Positions 26,566 to 35,046 of a stretch of 64,000 nt of DNA are shown in pieces. The notes below the pieces were generated by a model, which saw only the letters and a list, made by a program, of their open reading frames with translations, was not told the origin of the DNA and made no database searches. The stretch covers positions 496,001 through 560,000 of the forward strand of contig NZ_JAJQRG010000001.1 in NCBI RefSeq assembly GCF_021228235.1, given 5' to 3'. This DNA comes from Pseudophaeobacter flagellatus. Its GTDB lineage: Bacteria > Pseudomonadota > Alphaproteobacteria > Rhodobacterales > Rhodobacteraceae. Numbering within the stretch: the stretch's first letter is position 1; every line of letters starts with the position of its first letter. The position numbers and the translations under genes are program-made.

Positions 26566-27537
26566 CTACCAGCGCAACACCACCGCGCCCCAGGCCAAGC
26601 CACCGCCAATTGCCTCGGTGACGATCAGGTCTCCAGGCTTAATTTGGCCGCGTGATTTGCCCACTGAGAGCGCCAGTGGAATAGAGGCTGCAGAGGTGTT
26701 CCCGTGATCCTGTACGGTCACCACCACGTTATCCATGGAAAGGCCCATCTTTTTGGCAGTGCCTTGAATAATGCGTATATTTGCCTGGTGTGGCACAATC
26801 CAATCGACATCGGCGGTTGTCAGATCAGCGCGTTCCAGCGCGGTCTGGGCTGTCTTGGCCAGCTTTTCTACTGCATGGCGAAAAACCTGGTTGCCCTGCA
26901 TCCGTAGGTGGCCGGTATTTTGGGTCGCGACGCCGCCATCCACATAGAGCAGGTCTTTGTAGCGACCATCTGAATTGAGATCGGTGGCAAGAATGCCGCG
27001 ATCACCTGTGTCGCCTGGCTGGTCTTGGGCTTCCAGTACCAAGGCGCCTGCGCCATCGCCAAACAGCACGCAGGTAGAGCGGTCGGTCCAATCCATGATG
27101 CGGCTGAAGGTTTCAGAGCCGATGACCAGCACTCGGTTTGCCTGGCCGGATAGGATCAGCGCGTTGGCATTGGTCAGCGCATAGACAAAACCGGCGCAGA
27201 CTGCCTGCACATCAAAGGCAAAGCCGTTGGTCATGCCCAGATTGGCCTGCACCATTGTCGCGGCCGAGGGAAAGGTCAGATCCGCCGTCGAAGTGGCCAG
27301 GATAATGGCATCCACATCCGCCACATCCAGATCGGCGTCTTTCAGCGCATTGAGCGCCGCCGCAGTGGCCATATCAGAGGTGGTTTCACCTTCGGCAGCA
27401 AAATGACGCCGCTCAATGCCAGAGCGCGAACGAATCCATTCGTCGCTGGTATCCAAAGAGGCCTCGAACTCGGCGTTTTCCACGACCCGCTCAGGGAGAT
27501 AATGTCCTGTGCCAACCACTACTGCACGTCGCGTCAT
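26566..27537 (-). CDS. fabH: Beta-ketoacyl-ACP synthase III
   Basis: A 323-residue condensing enzyme that starts fatty-acid chains by joining acetyl-CoA to malonyl-ACP. The catalytic triad is complete: Cys114 (DVQAVCAGF), His250 (IVPHQAN) and Asn280 (DHGNTSAAS), with the C-terminal GGGLAWGAVVLRW. It lies 20 bases after plsX on the same strand. Confidence 0.96.
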   Translation of the reverse strand: MTRRAVVVGTGHYLPERVVENAEFEASLDTSDEWIRSRSGIERRHFAAEGETTSDMATAAALNALKDADLDVADVDAIILATSTADLTFPSAATMVQANLGMTNGFAFDVQAVCAGFVYALTNANALILSGQANRVLVIGSETFSRIMDWTDRSTCVLFGDGAGALVLEAQDQPGDTGDRGILATDLNSDGRYKDLLYVDGGVATQNTGHLRMQGNQVFRHAVEKLAKTAQTALERADLTTADVDWIVPHQANIRIIQGTAKKMGLSMDNVVVTVQDHGNTSAASIPLALSVGKSRGQIKPGDLIVTEAIGGGLAWGAVVLRW

Positions 27538-27557
27538 TCTTTGCCTGCCTTTTGGAG

Positions 27558-28664
27558 TTATTTGGAGGGATGTTCGCCATCCGAGGTAAGATCACCATCT
27601 TGGGTAAGCTCGACCGCAGATGCAACCCGCGCAGCCAGCTTTTCTGCAAAGCCCTGCTGGGCCAGCAGGAAGGCGAGTTTGACCGCTGCGGAAACGCCTG
27701 TGGCATCTGCCCCGCCGTGGGATTTGACCACTGTGCCGTTCAGGCCCAAAAAGACGCCGCCATTGACGTGGCGGGGATCCAGCCGTTTGGCCAGCCGTGC
27801 CAGCGATGTATAGGCCAGTACCGCAGCAATGCGTGACAGAATCGAATATTCGAAAGCTTCACGCAGGGTGCTGCGCAGCATGCCTGCCGTGCCTTCGCCG
27901 GTCTTGATGGCGACATTGCCGGTGAACCCATCGGTGACGATCAGATCAACGGCATCTCCAGGAATATCGCTGCCTTCGACGAATCCTACAAAGTCATAAT
28001 CTGCCGTGTCGGCCTGGGCTGCGATCAGGGCGTGGGCCTCTTTCAGCTCGGCGTGACCTTTGTGTTCCTCGGTGCCCACATTCAGCAGGCCCACCCGAGG
28101 GCGGCGAATATTCATCGAATTGCGCACGTAAGAGGTGCCCATCAGGGCATATTGCAACAGATCCTGCGCATCTGCGCGCACATCGGCGCCGACATCCAGC
28201 ATCACGTTGAAACCCTGCGGATTGCGCGAGGGCCACAGGATGGCTATGGCCGGGCGATTGACGCCTGGAACCTTGCGCAGCCGCAGCATCGATAGGGCCA
28301 TCAGCGCCCCGGTATTGCCACAAGAAACGGCACCGGCGGCCTCACCCTGTTTGACCGCCTCAAGGGTAGACCACATAGAGGTGCCCTTGCCGTTGCGCAT
28401 CACCTGGCTGGGTTTGTCGTCCATCGTGACAACCTTTTGGGCATCACGAACTTCGACGCGCCCCTGCAGGATGCGACGTTTGCTGACCAGGGCGGTCAGC
28501 TCATCAGCGGGGCCATGCAGCAAAAAACCTATCTGGGGATTCTTTTCTGCAGACATGGCAAGGCCGGCCACCACAACAGCAGGGCCGGCGTCTCCGCCCA
28601 TGGCGTCTACCGAGATCACAATGCGGTCGGCTTTTGTCACTGATTGATCGGGTTTACCCGTCAT
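27558..28664 (-). CDS. plsX: Phosphate acyltransferase PlsX
   Basis: A 368-residue enzyme that makes acyl-phosphate from acyl-ACP for the PlsY step of phospholipid synthesis, acting at the inner face of the membrane. Signatures are ISVDAMGGDAGP, AVSCGNTGALMALSM, LNVGTEEHKGH, and VTDGFTGNVAIKTGEG. It is slightly longer at both ends than E. coli PlsX. It sits between rpmF and fabH in the classical order. Confidence 0.96.
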   Translation of the reverse strand: MTGKPDQSVTKADRIVISVDAMGGDAGPAVVVAGLAMSAEKNPQIGFLLHGPADELTALVSKRRILQGRVEVRDAQKVVTMDDKPSQVMRNGKGTSMWSTLEAVKQGEAAGAVSCGNTGALMALSMLRLRKVPGVNRPAIAILWPSRNPQGFNVMLDVGADVRADAQDLLQYALMGTSYVRNSMNIRRPRVGLLNVGTEEHKGHAELKEAHALIAAQADTADYDFVGFVEGSDIPGDAVDLIVTDGFTGNVAIKTGEGTAGMLRSTLREAFEYSILSRIAAVLAYTSLARLAKRLDPRHVNGGVFLGLNGTVVKSHGGADATGVSAAVKLAFLLAQQGFAEKLAARVASAVELTQDGDLTSDGEHPSK

Positions 28665-28703
28665 GCAAAAGTCCGCCCCGCAAAATGTGTGCTCGTCGCG
28701 ATC

Positions 28704-28910
28704 TTATGCCGCGTCTTCGTCGATTTCGACGTCGTCATTCATGGCAACAATTTCTTTGCTGTCATAGTTGCCGCAGGAGGGGCAGACGTGGTGGGGACGC
28801 TTCAGTTCGCCGCAGCTTGAACATTCGTTTGGATTTGCAGCAACCAGAGCATCGTGCGCGCGGCGGTTGTTGCGGCGCGACTTGGATACTTTATTCTGTT
28901 GGACGGCCAT
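28704..28910 (-). CDS. rpmF: 50S ribosomal protein L32
   Basis: A 68-residue ribosomal protein opening [20 protein letters not shown] and holding the four zinc-finger cysteines as [19 protein letters not shown]. The acidic tail ([10 protein letters not shown]) is usual in alphaproteobacteria. It is followed by plsX after 39 bases, the conserved coupling of ribosome and lipid genes. Confidence 0.97.
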   Translation of the reverse strand: MAVQQNKVSKSRRNNRRAHDALVAANPNECSSCGELKRPHHVCPSCGNYDSKEIVAMNDDVEIDEDAA

Positions 28911-29132
28911 GTCTCAACCTTCGTATTTTAGGGCCTTGGGGTCATGCCCGCGGCGCGTTTCACATTTAATCGTCTTGATCGGTAGGCGAGCGTTTAGGCC
29001 GCAGCCTCTCCGATGTCCAACCAAAAATTTCGATGAGCGCGCGAAAATACTTAGAATCTCCAACGGCGCAAGCTGTTTTTTAGGCCAGTCGGGCGGCTGA
29101 TGCCACCCGCAAAACCACAATTTTCGAGTTTT

Positions 29133-29675
29133 TTAACCCTTATCTTCTGGGGATAACTGTTTCTTCAGGGATGCAAGCCCGGCAAAAGGTTTGGTGTCTT
29201 CGTCTCGCAGGGGGGTAACCCCCGGTTGACTATAGACTGTTTCTTCCAGCTCGGCACCGTCCTTGCGCGGATATGCGGGAATCAGCAGCGACAAAGCCTC
29301 GATCATCACCGCATGGGGATCAATTGTCTCGCCGAGCTGCTCAATCCGCTCATCCGCCACCATTTCGACCTCTGGATCATCGGGTTCAGAGAAGTCAGAG
29401 ACAAAAAAGCGTTCTACCTTTTCGTCGATTCGGGTGGTGACCGGTTCCAGTGTCACAACACAGTCCTGCAGTACGGTGGCACCCAGATGCGCACTAAGCT
29501 GCCAGTCGTGCCGCCCCTTGGTGCTGATCGTGCCGGTAAAGCGCAGCTTTCGCAGAGTCTTGATATCAAGCTCATCCGCAAGGGCTATCAGGCTTGCTAC
29601 ATCGGGGCTCAGATCAAAGGTGGTGGCCCTGTTCTGTGGCAGTTCGGACACCCTCAGGGCGGTGCTATCAGTCAT
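29133..29675 (-). CDS. YceD-family (DUF177) protein
   Basis: A 180-residue member of the YceD/DUF177 family, whose E. coli relative affects 23S rRNA accumulation. The central DLQDCVVTLEPV-type motif appears as TVLQDCVVTLEPVTTRIDEKV (the conserved Cys lies within it), then an acidic middle (SDFSEPDDPEVE), and the terminal PFAGLASLKKQL. Its usual neighbour rpmF lies 222 bases downstream on the same strand, and divergent bamE lies upstream. Confidence 0.9.
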   Translation of the reverse strand: MTDSTALRVSELPQNRATTFDLSPDVASLIALADELDIKTLRKLRFTGTISTKGRHDWQLSAHLGATVLQDCVVTLEPVTTRIDEKVERFFVSDFSEPDDPEVEMVADERIEQLGETIDPHAVMIEALSLLIPAYPRKDGAELEETVYSQPGVTPLRDEDTKPFAGLASLKKQLSPEDKG

Positions 29676-29773
29676 GGTTAGAACTTTCGTTTCTTGAACA
29701 GGAGGCTTGCATTAGGTAATCGGGTTCCAAGGCGTGTTCAAGCCAGAGGCGAGACAGTGGTGTGGGGAAGATG

Positions 29774-30241
29774 ATGAGTGCACAGACAAATAGGCTGAAA
29801 TCGGTGGGGAAATACGCCGCCTGGGTGCTTGCAGCTGCAGCGCTAACAGCCTGCTCCGCGATCTACCAGAAACACGGCTATGTGCCCACCTCAGAGCAAT
29901 TGGCCGAAGTGGTCGTTGGCGTGGATACCAAGGATTCGGTTGCGGAAACCATTGGTGAGCCAGGCGCATCGGGCGTTTTGAACGATAGCGGCTATTACTA
30001 TGTCTCGACCCTGATGCGCACCCGCGGGGTGAGCGCCACCAAACCGGTGTCGCGTTCACTGGTGGCGATCAATTTTGATGCCAAGAATGTGGTTTCCGGT
30101 GTCGAACACTACAGCCTGGAAGACGGGCGGGTGATTCCGCTTGAGCGGCGCGTCACCAGTTCCAGCGTGCAGGACAAGACGTTCCTGCGACAGCTGCTTG
30201 GCAGCCTTGGGAATTTCTCGCCTGGCTCGTTTGTCGAATAA
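29774..30241 (+). CDS. bamE: Outer membrane protein assembly factor BamE
   Basis: A 155-residue lipoprotein of the SmpA/OmlA family, part of the BAM complex that inserts beta-barrel proteins in the outer membrane. The signal ends in the lipobox LTAC, and the mature part has the BamE pattern KHGYVPTSEQLAEVVVGVDTKDSV, then IGEPGASGVLNDSGYYYVS. I choose the second of two adjacent ATGs (29774), five bases after GGGGA. It is divergent from the yceD gene. Other envelope assembly genes (lptDFG, surA) lie about 28 kb away. Confidence 0.9.
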   Translation: MSAQTNRLKSVGKYAAWVLAAAALTACSAIYQKHGYVPTSEQLAEVVVGVDTKDSVAETIGEPGASGVLNDSGYYYVSTLMRTRGVSATKPVSRSLVAINFDAKNVVSGVEHYSLEDGRVIPLERRVTSSSVQDKTFLRQLLGSLGNFSPGSFVE

Positions 30242-30249
30242 GCGGCAGG

Positions 30250-30292
30250 ATCTTGGGCCTAGGGGGCGACTGAATGGATCTCATCTTGGGCC
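30250..30292 (+). promoter_or_regulatory. Paired direct repeat upstream of the OlsB-type gene
   Basis: ATCTTGGGCC occurs at 30250-30259 and 30283-30292, 33 bases apart, roughly three helical turns, in the 114-base gap before the acyltransferase start. This spacing suits a dimeric or cooperative regulator bound on one face. I see no Pho box here. Confidence 0.3.
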
Positions 30293-30355
30293 ATTCTTTG
30301 CCTGAACCTTGCCTCAACCCCGGCAGGCTTTGCCTTGGCAGAAGGAGCGTGCAGG

Positions 30356-31156
30356 GTGGTTGAGACGGGTGAGGGTCGGCCCGCCGGAGTTTGCGGGGCC
30401 AACGAAAATCTTCTGTTACAGCGCGGTGGCTACCGTGCGCGTTTTGCCATTGGGGCGCAGGATCTGATGGCGGCCCGGCAGCTGCGCAGCCGGTGCTTCA
30501 AAACCGATGGGCTGGACCGCGATGCCTATGATGCTGTGTGCCAGCACATCCTGATCGAACACGACCGCGCCGCCGAGCCTGTTGGCTATTTTCGCAGTCT
30601 GCTGCTGCCGAATGGCGCCGGGATCGGCAAGAGCTATTCGGCGCAATTCTATGATCTTGCAGGTATTTCCAACCGAGAAAGCGCAGTGATGGAGTTGGGG
30701 CGCTTTTGTATCGACCCGGATTGTCCGGATGCGGATGTTGTGCGCTTTGCCTGGGGCGCTGTGGCGCTGTTGGTGGATCGCCATGATGTTGGTCTGCTTT
30801 TTGGCTGCACCTCGTTTGTTGGCACCGACCCTGGCGCCTATCTGGCTGCTTTTTCGCTTTTGCAGCAGCGGTATCTGGCGCCGGTGTCCTGGGGGCCGGT
30901 GGCGAAATCGCCTTGGGCGCTTGGGTTTTCGCAGGTCTTGCAGGGCCGTGCCGCGCTGGCCGCAGTGGATCTGCAAGCGGCGCAGGCGCAACTGCCGCCG
31001 CTGTTGCGCAGCTATCTGGCAATGGGCGGACGAGTCAGCGATCATCTGGTGGTCGACCATGACCTGGGCACCTGCCATGTTTTCACGGGGCTGGAGGTCG
31101 CCGGGGTGCCCCGGGTACGACAGCGCCTGCTGCGGACCATCGCAGAGGGGCGTTGA
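30356..31156 (+). CDS. OlsB-type N-acyltransferase (ornithine or glutamine lipid synthesis)
   Basis: A 266-residue GNAT-fold acyl-ACP-dependent N-acyltransferase. Matching elements are AARQLRSRCFKTDGLDRDAYDAVCQHILI, SAQFYDLAGI, VMELGRFCIDPDC, and LLFGCTSFVGTDPGAYLAAF. OlsB adds a 3-hydroxy fatty acid to ornithine as the first step of ornithine lipid synthesis. The second enzyme, OlsA, is usually encoded next to it but is absent here. In Ruegeria pomeroyi a paralogue, GlsB, makes glutamine lipids instead, so both substrates are possible. The GTG at 30356 lies eight bases after AAGGAG. The product should be an inner-leaflet enzyme. Confidence 0.85.
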   Translation: MVETGEGRPAGVCGANENLLLQRGGYRARFAIGAQDLMAARQLRSRCFKTDGLDRDAYDAVCQHILIEHDRAAEPVGYFRSLLLPNGAGIGKSYSAQFYDLAGISNRESAVMELGRFCIDPDCPDADVVRFAWGAVALLVDRHDVGLLFGCTSFVGTDPGAYLAAFSLLQQRYLAPVSWGPVAKSPWALGFSQVLQGRAALAAVDLQAAQAQLPPLLRSYLAMGGRVSDHLVVDHDLGTCHVFTGLEVAGVPRVRQRLLRTIAEGR

Positions 31157-31238
31157 TCTGGGGCACTGATCTGGCGTTTCGGCCTAACCAATGGCGCGGA
31201 GCGTTGACCTCAGGCCCGTCGCGGTTTAGCTGGCTGTC

Positions 31239-33071
31239 ATGGCACGTATTCCTCTATTACAGATGACCGGTATCTCCCTCACCTTTGGCGGCGATCCTAT
31301 CTTTTCAGACCTGGATCTGGTGGTGCAACCTGGCGACCGTGTTGCCCTTGTTGGCCGCAACGGATCGGGAAAATCCACCCTTATGAAGGTGATGGCAGGG
31401 CTTGTTGAAGCCGACAAGGGCAGCTTGGTGGTGCCGTCTGGCCGCTCGGTTGGCTATATGGAGCAGGACCCGCAGATGAGCGGTTTTGCCACCCTTGGCG
31501 AATTTGCTGCTTCGGAACTCGATCCTGGCGAACTCTACAAGGTAGAGCGGGCCGGTGAGGGGTTGAAATTTGATCCCGACCGCCCGGTTGCCACCGCCTC
31601 TGGCGGCGAGAGGCGTCGGGCAGCCTTGGCCAAATTGATGGCTGAAGCGCCGGATCTGATGCTGCTGGACGAGCCGACAAACCACATGGACATTGAGGCG
31701 ATCACCTGGCTTGAGGCTGAGCTGAAATCCACCCGCGCCGCCTATGTGCTGATTAGCCACGACCGGGCTTTCTTGCGGGCGCTGACGCGGGCAACGCTGT
31801 GGGTCGATCGGGGCCAGGTGCGGCGACAGGAAAAGGGATTTGAAGGTTTTGAGGCCTGGCGCGACAAGATCTGGGAAGAAGAAGATCAGCAGCGGCACAA
31901 GCTCAATCGCCTGATCAAGAGCGAAAGCCGCTGGGCTGTCGAAGGCATTTCGGCCCGCCGCAAGCGCAATATGGGCCGTGTTCGTGCCCTGCACGAGCTA
32001 AAGGACGAACGCGCCGGCCAGATCAAACGCCAGGGCACGGCAGAGCTGGCGCTGGAGGCCGGGCCTAAATCCGGCCGCAAGGTAATCGAAGTCGACGGGC
32101 TGAGCAAAGCCTATGGCGACAAACAAATCGTGCAGGATTTTTCCCTGAAAGTTCAGCGCAGTGACCGGGTGGCCTTTGTCGGGCCAAATGGCGCGGGCAA
32201 GACTACTTTGCTCAAGCTGATGCTGGGGCAGGTGGAACCGGATGCCGGGTCGGTTAAGCTGGGAACCAATCTTGAAATCGCCCTGTTCGATCAGACACGC
32301 GACCAGCTGGATCCCAATGCGACGCTCTGGGAAAATCTCACCTCGGATCCTCTGCTGGGGATTTCCGGCAAGGCCGATCAGGTCATGGTGCGCGGCGTAC
32401 CAAAACATGTGGTGGGCTATCTTAAGGAATTCCTCTTTGACGAGGCCCAGGCCCGCGCGCCGGTACGCTCGCTTTCGGGCGGGGAAAAGGCGCGTCTCTT
32501 GCTGGCGCGTCTGATGGCGCGGCAAAGCAACCTGCTGGTGCTGGATGAACCGACAAACGATCTGGATGTGGAAACACTGGACCTGCTGCAAGAGCTGCTG
32601 GACAGCTACGAGGGCACCGTTCTTTTGGTCAGTCACGATCGGGATTTTCTGGACCGGGTGGCTACCACCACCATCGCCATGGAAGGCGAGGGCAAGGTGA
32701 CCGCCTATGCCGGTGGTTGGAGTGATTATATCAGTCAGCGCGGCGGCCTGCCTGGGGCGGAAAAGGCCGAGAAGTCGCAGAAAAACAAAGGACAAAGAGC
32801 CAAAGCTAAGGAGGATGCCGCGCGCAGCGAAGCCAGCGGCAAGGACAAGCTTTCCTTTAAGGAAAAGCACCGGTTAGAGGCGCTGCCAGCAGAGATAGAG
32901 CGGTTGGAACAAGAGATTGCCAAGCTGGAACAGCTGATGGCTGACCCCGCACTCTTTACCCGCGAGCCGGTGAAATTCAAAAAGGCGACAGAGGCCATGG
33001 TGGAACGGCAAGAGAAGCTCGCTGCCGCCGAAGAAGAATGGATGATCCTGGAAGAAAAATCAGAAGGTTGA
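31239..33071 (+). CDS. uup: ABC-F ATPase of the Uup type
   Basis: A 610-residue soluble protein with two ABC domains: Walker A GRNGSGKST and GPNGAGKTT, signatures ASGGE and LSGGE, and Walker B LLDEPTN twice. The inter-domain linker is basic (ARRKRNMGRVRALHELKDE). The C-terminal extension is a coiled coil (KEKHRLEALPAEIERLEQEI) preceded by a Lys/Gln-rich segment, the mark of Uup rather than EttA. ABC-F proteins act on ribosomes; Uup has been linked to precise excision of transposons and to ribosome maturation. It stands alone between the acyltransferase gene and the convergent dehydrogenase gene. Confidence 0.92.
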   Translation: MARIPLLQMTGISLTFGGDPIFSDLDLVVQPGDRVALVGRNGSGKSTLMKVMAGLVEADKGSLVVPSGRSVGYMEQDPQMSGFATLGEFAASELDPGELYKVERAGEGLKFDPDRPVATASGGERRRAALAKLMAEAPDLMLLDEPTNHMDIEAITWLEAELKSTRAAYVLISHDRAFLRALTRATLWVDRGQVRRQEKGFEGFEAWRDKIWEEEDQQRHKLNRLIKSESRWAVEGISARRKRNMGRVRALHELKDERAGQIKRQGTAELALEAGPKSGRKVIEVDGLSKAYGDKQIVQDFSLKVQRSDRVAFVGPNGAGKTTLLKLMLGQVEPDAGSVKLGTNLEIALFDQTRDQLDPNATLWENLTSDPLLGISGKADQVMVRGVPKHVVGYLKEFLFDEAQARAPVRSLSGGEKARLLLARLMARQSNLLVLDEPTNDLDVETLDLLQELLDSYEGTVLLVSHDRDFLDRVATTTIAMEGEGKVTAYAGGWSDYISQRGGLPGAEKAEKSQKNKGQRAKAKEDAARSEASGKDKLSFKEKHRLEALPAEIERLEQEIAKLEQLMADPALFTREPVKFKKATEAMVERQEKLAAAEEEWMILEEKSEG

Positions 33072-33076
33072 TGGGT

Positions 33077-33115
33077 AAGGTTATTATTTAATAATGCGTT
33101 AAGTAATAACCTTAA
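33077..33115. repeat. AT-rich perfect 11-bp inverted repeat after uup
   Basis: TAAGGTTATTA at 33077-33087 and its exact complement TAATAACCTTA at 33105-33115 flank a 17-base AT-rich spacer. It begins six bases past the uup stop. Base composition is strikingly unlike the surroundings. It could form a 3' end hairpin, or be an operator or the relic of an inserted element. Confidence 0.6.
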
Positions 33116-33141
33116 ACTTGATTTACCCCTGTGGGGGCAGT

Positions 33142-33175
33142 GGGCAGGCCGGGAATGATTGCCGGGCCTGCCCAT
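33142..33175. terminator. Bidirectional terminator between uup and the dehydrogenase gene
   Basis: GGGCAGGCC and GGCCTGCCC form a 9-bp stem (33142-33150 with 33166-33174) around a GC-rich loop, followed by ATTTTGTTT on the plus strand. It lies between two convergent genes. Confidence 0.75.
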
Positions 33176-33201
33176 TTTGTTTGGGCCGGTTTGTTTCAGC
33201 C

Positions 33202-33957
33202 TCAGCGCATGCGCAGGGCACCGTCAATGCGGATGACTTCGCCATTGAGATAACCCATCTCGGTGATAAAGCCGGCCAGGCGGCCATATTCGGCCGGATC
33301 GCCCAGGCGCACCGGGTTGGGCACATCTGCAGCCAGTTGCTGCTGCACCTCTTCGGGCAGGCCTGCCAGCATGGGCGTCATGAAGATGCCCGGCGCAATG
33401 GTCATTACCCGAATCCCCGAGGACGCCAGGTCACGCGCCATCGGCAGGCACATGCCAACCACGCCCCCCTTGGAGGCCGCGTAGGCAGCCTGGCCCTTTT
33501 GCCCATCATAGGCGGCGATAGAGGCGGTGTTGATGATCACCCCACGGGCGCCATCGGCTTCGGGGGTGTTCTTGGCGATCTCAATCGCGGCCAGGCGGGC
33601 CACATTGAATGTGCCAACCAGGTTGATGTCGATGGTGCGTTGATAGGCATCCAGCGGATGCGCACCGTCGCGCCCGATTGTCTTGATCCCATATGCGATG
33701 CCGGCGCAGTTCACACAGGCTGAAATCCGCCCCATCTTTTGCACCGCAAAGGCGATGGCTGCCGTGACAGAGTCCTCGTTGGTGACATCTGTTTGCACAA
33801 AATGCCCACCAATTTCGCCAGCAACCAGTGCGCCGCGCTCGGCGTCACGATCCAGGATTGTGACCTTGGCACCATTCTCGGCAAAATGGCGGGCGGTCGC
33901 CTCTCCCAGGCCTGAGGCCCCTCCGGTGATGATGGCGCAGGTCTGTGCAAGTTTCAT
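33202..33957 (-). CDS. Short-chain dehydrogenase, 3-hydroxyacyl-CoA dehydrogenase type II-like
   Basis: A 251-residue SDR with cofactor motif TGGASGLG at residues 11-18, an Asp after strand 2 (ILDRD, NAD preference), VNCAGIAYG, and the catalytic Ser146, Tyr159 and Lys163. The pattern SGLGEATARHFAENGAKV and PMARDLASSGIRVMTIAPGIFMTPML resembles the HSD17B10/FadB2 branch, which oxidises branched or straight 3-hydroxyacyl-CoA in fatty-acid and isoleucine breakdown. A TetR-type palindrome lies 23 bases before its start, fitting induction by an acyl-CoA. AGGGA precedes the ATG. Confidence 0.92.
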   Translation of the reverse strand: MKLAQTCAIITGGASGLGEATARHFAENGAKVTILDRDAERGALVAGEIGGHFVQTDVTNEDSVTAAIAFAVQKMGRISACVNCAGIAYGIKTIGRDGAHPLDAYQRTIDINLVGTFNVARLAAIEIAKNTPEADGARGVIINTASIAAYDGQKGQAAYAASKGGVVGMCLPMARDLASSGIRVMTIAPGIFMTPMLAGLPEEVQQQLAADVPNPVRLGDPAEYGRLAGFITEMGYLNGEVIRIDGALRMR

Positions 33958-33979
33958 GAGTACTGGTCCCTTGGTTATC

Positions 33980-33993
33980 TGAACGTATGTTCA
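33980..33993. promoter_or_regulatory. TetR-type operator upstream of the dehydrogenase gene
   Basis: TGAAC-GTAT-GTTCA is a perfect 5-bp inverted repeat, and the flanks TTATC and AATAA extend the symmetry loosely. It sits 23-36 bases before the SDR start codon, where it would block transcription or early elongation. TGAAC/GTTCA arms are common in operators of TetR regulators of acyl-CoA metabolism. Confidence 0.5.
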
Positions 33994-34047
33994 ATAACTA
34001 TCAGATGTATTTGCCCTGTCCAGTCTGGGCTATTTCCTGCGCTGTTC

Positions 34048-35001
34048 TTATGCGTCTGACGTCGCGCTCATCCGGGCCTGGTCCAGTCGGGCCAGCGGAT
34101 AGAGCAGCCGCCGTAGGGGCGGCCAGAGCACCCAGGTGCCGCCCAGCTGCTGCAGATCTGCCCCGGTGCCCAGTTTGAAACGGGCCAGGCCGGGGGCTTC
34201 CTCTGTGTTGATCACGCCCAGCTCCAGCTGTTGGCACCCCTCGGTGGCCAGCCAGCTCATGGCCTCCCAGATCAGCAGGTTATGCGCCGACAGTGCCTTG
34301 CCTCGCGCCGTGGCATGGGCAATGTGATAGCTGGCGCGAAGGCCATGGCGCAGGATCAGGATGGCGGCGATGGGTGTGCCACCCTCAAAGGCCTGAAACA
34401 GCTTTGCCTGCCCTTTGTTCGCCTGGGCATAGGCCAGAGTCAGCGCAATGGGCCAGCTACGATAGCCGCGTTGCCGCTGCTGTGCGGCATCCGCAGTCAA
34501 GAGCCAGTGATCTTTGTCCTGTGGCATGGTCTGACGGCGGATTTCGAGGCGGTTTGATTGCGCGTGGGTCAGGCGGTTACGCCATTTCTGATGCAGCGCT
34601 GCCTGGCGCTCTGCTGCGGTTTTCTGCAGATTGAGCACCGCAACCGCAGCCGGGCTGATCAGAGGCAGGGCGCCTATCTCGATTAATTCGGGGCAGGGGT
34701 GGTCTGGCGACAAAATTACCGGGGTCCGGCCAAGCCCATTTGCCCGCAGCAGCTGCACCAATTGGGCCGGGTCATCATGGCGGCCGCGGTTGATCATGGC
34801 GAGGGGCAGACTGCCAAGGACGCGGCGTCGGGTGACCAGCATGTTATCCAGCTCTGGCAACAGCATAGGGTACTGTCCTGCCGCCAGAAGGGCGCGATGA
34901 AAGGCAGATGACTGTGCCAGCGCCCGTTGGGGCGCATCGCCCCCTGTCTGTGGAAGAGCATTGGCCTCCAAGGGCAGATAGGGCGAGCGGTGGTCCAGCA
35001 T
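34048..35001 (-). CDS. FemAB/BioF2-like GNAT acyltransferase
   Basis: A 317-residue protein with a C-terminal FemAB-like GNAT domain: RNRLTHAQSNRLEIR, then GYRSWPIALTLAYAQ, QAFEGGTPIAAILILRHG, ASYHIAHATARGKALSAHNLLIWEAM and QLELGVINTEEAPGLARFKLG. Members transfer amino acids or acyl groups to peptidoglycan precursors, polysaccharides or small amines. The ATG at 35001 has AGGA close by; a TTG at 35016 is in frame. A small membrane-protein gene starts 45 bases away on the other strand. Substrate unknown. Confidence 0.82.
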   Translation of the reverse strand: MLDHRSPYLPLEANALPQTGGDAPQRALAQSSAFHRALLAAGQYPMLLPELDNMLVTRRRVLGSLPLAMINRGRHDDPAQLVQLLRANGLGRTPVILSPDHPCPELIEIGALPLISPAAVAVLNLQKTAAERQAALHQKWRNRLTHAQSNRLEIRRQTMPQDKDHWLLTADAAQQRQRGYRSWPIALTLAYAQANKGQAKLFQAFEGGTPIAAILILRHGLRASYHIAHATARGKALSAHNLLIWEAMSWLATEGCQQLELGVINTEEAPGLARFKLGTGADLQQLGGTWVLWPPLRRLLYPLARLDQARMSATSDA

Positions 35002-35046
35002 AGTCCTGTTTACCAATCAGAAACCTAAATGATGGTTAATGGCGCC

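Noticed and set aside
28911-29132. Possible small RNA or terminator between the yceD gene and rpmF
   Set aside because: A CGGGTGGC/GCCGCCCG stem is present but lacks a T-run and other support, so nothing firm can be claimed.
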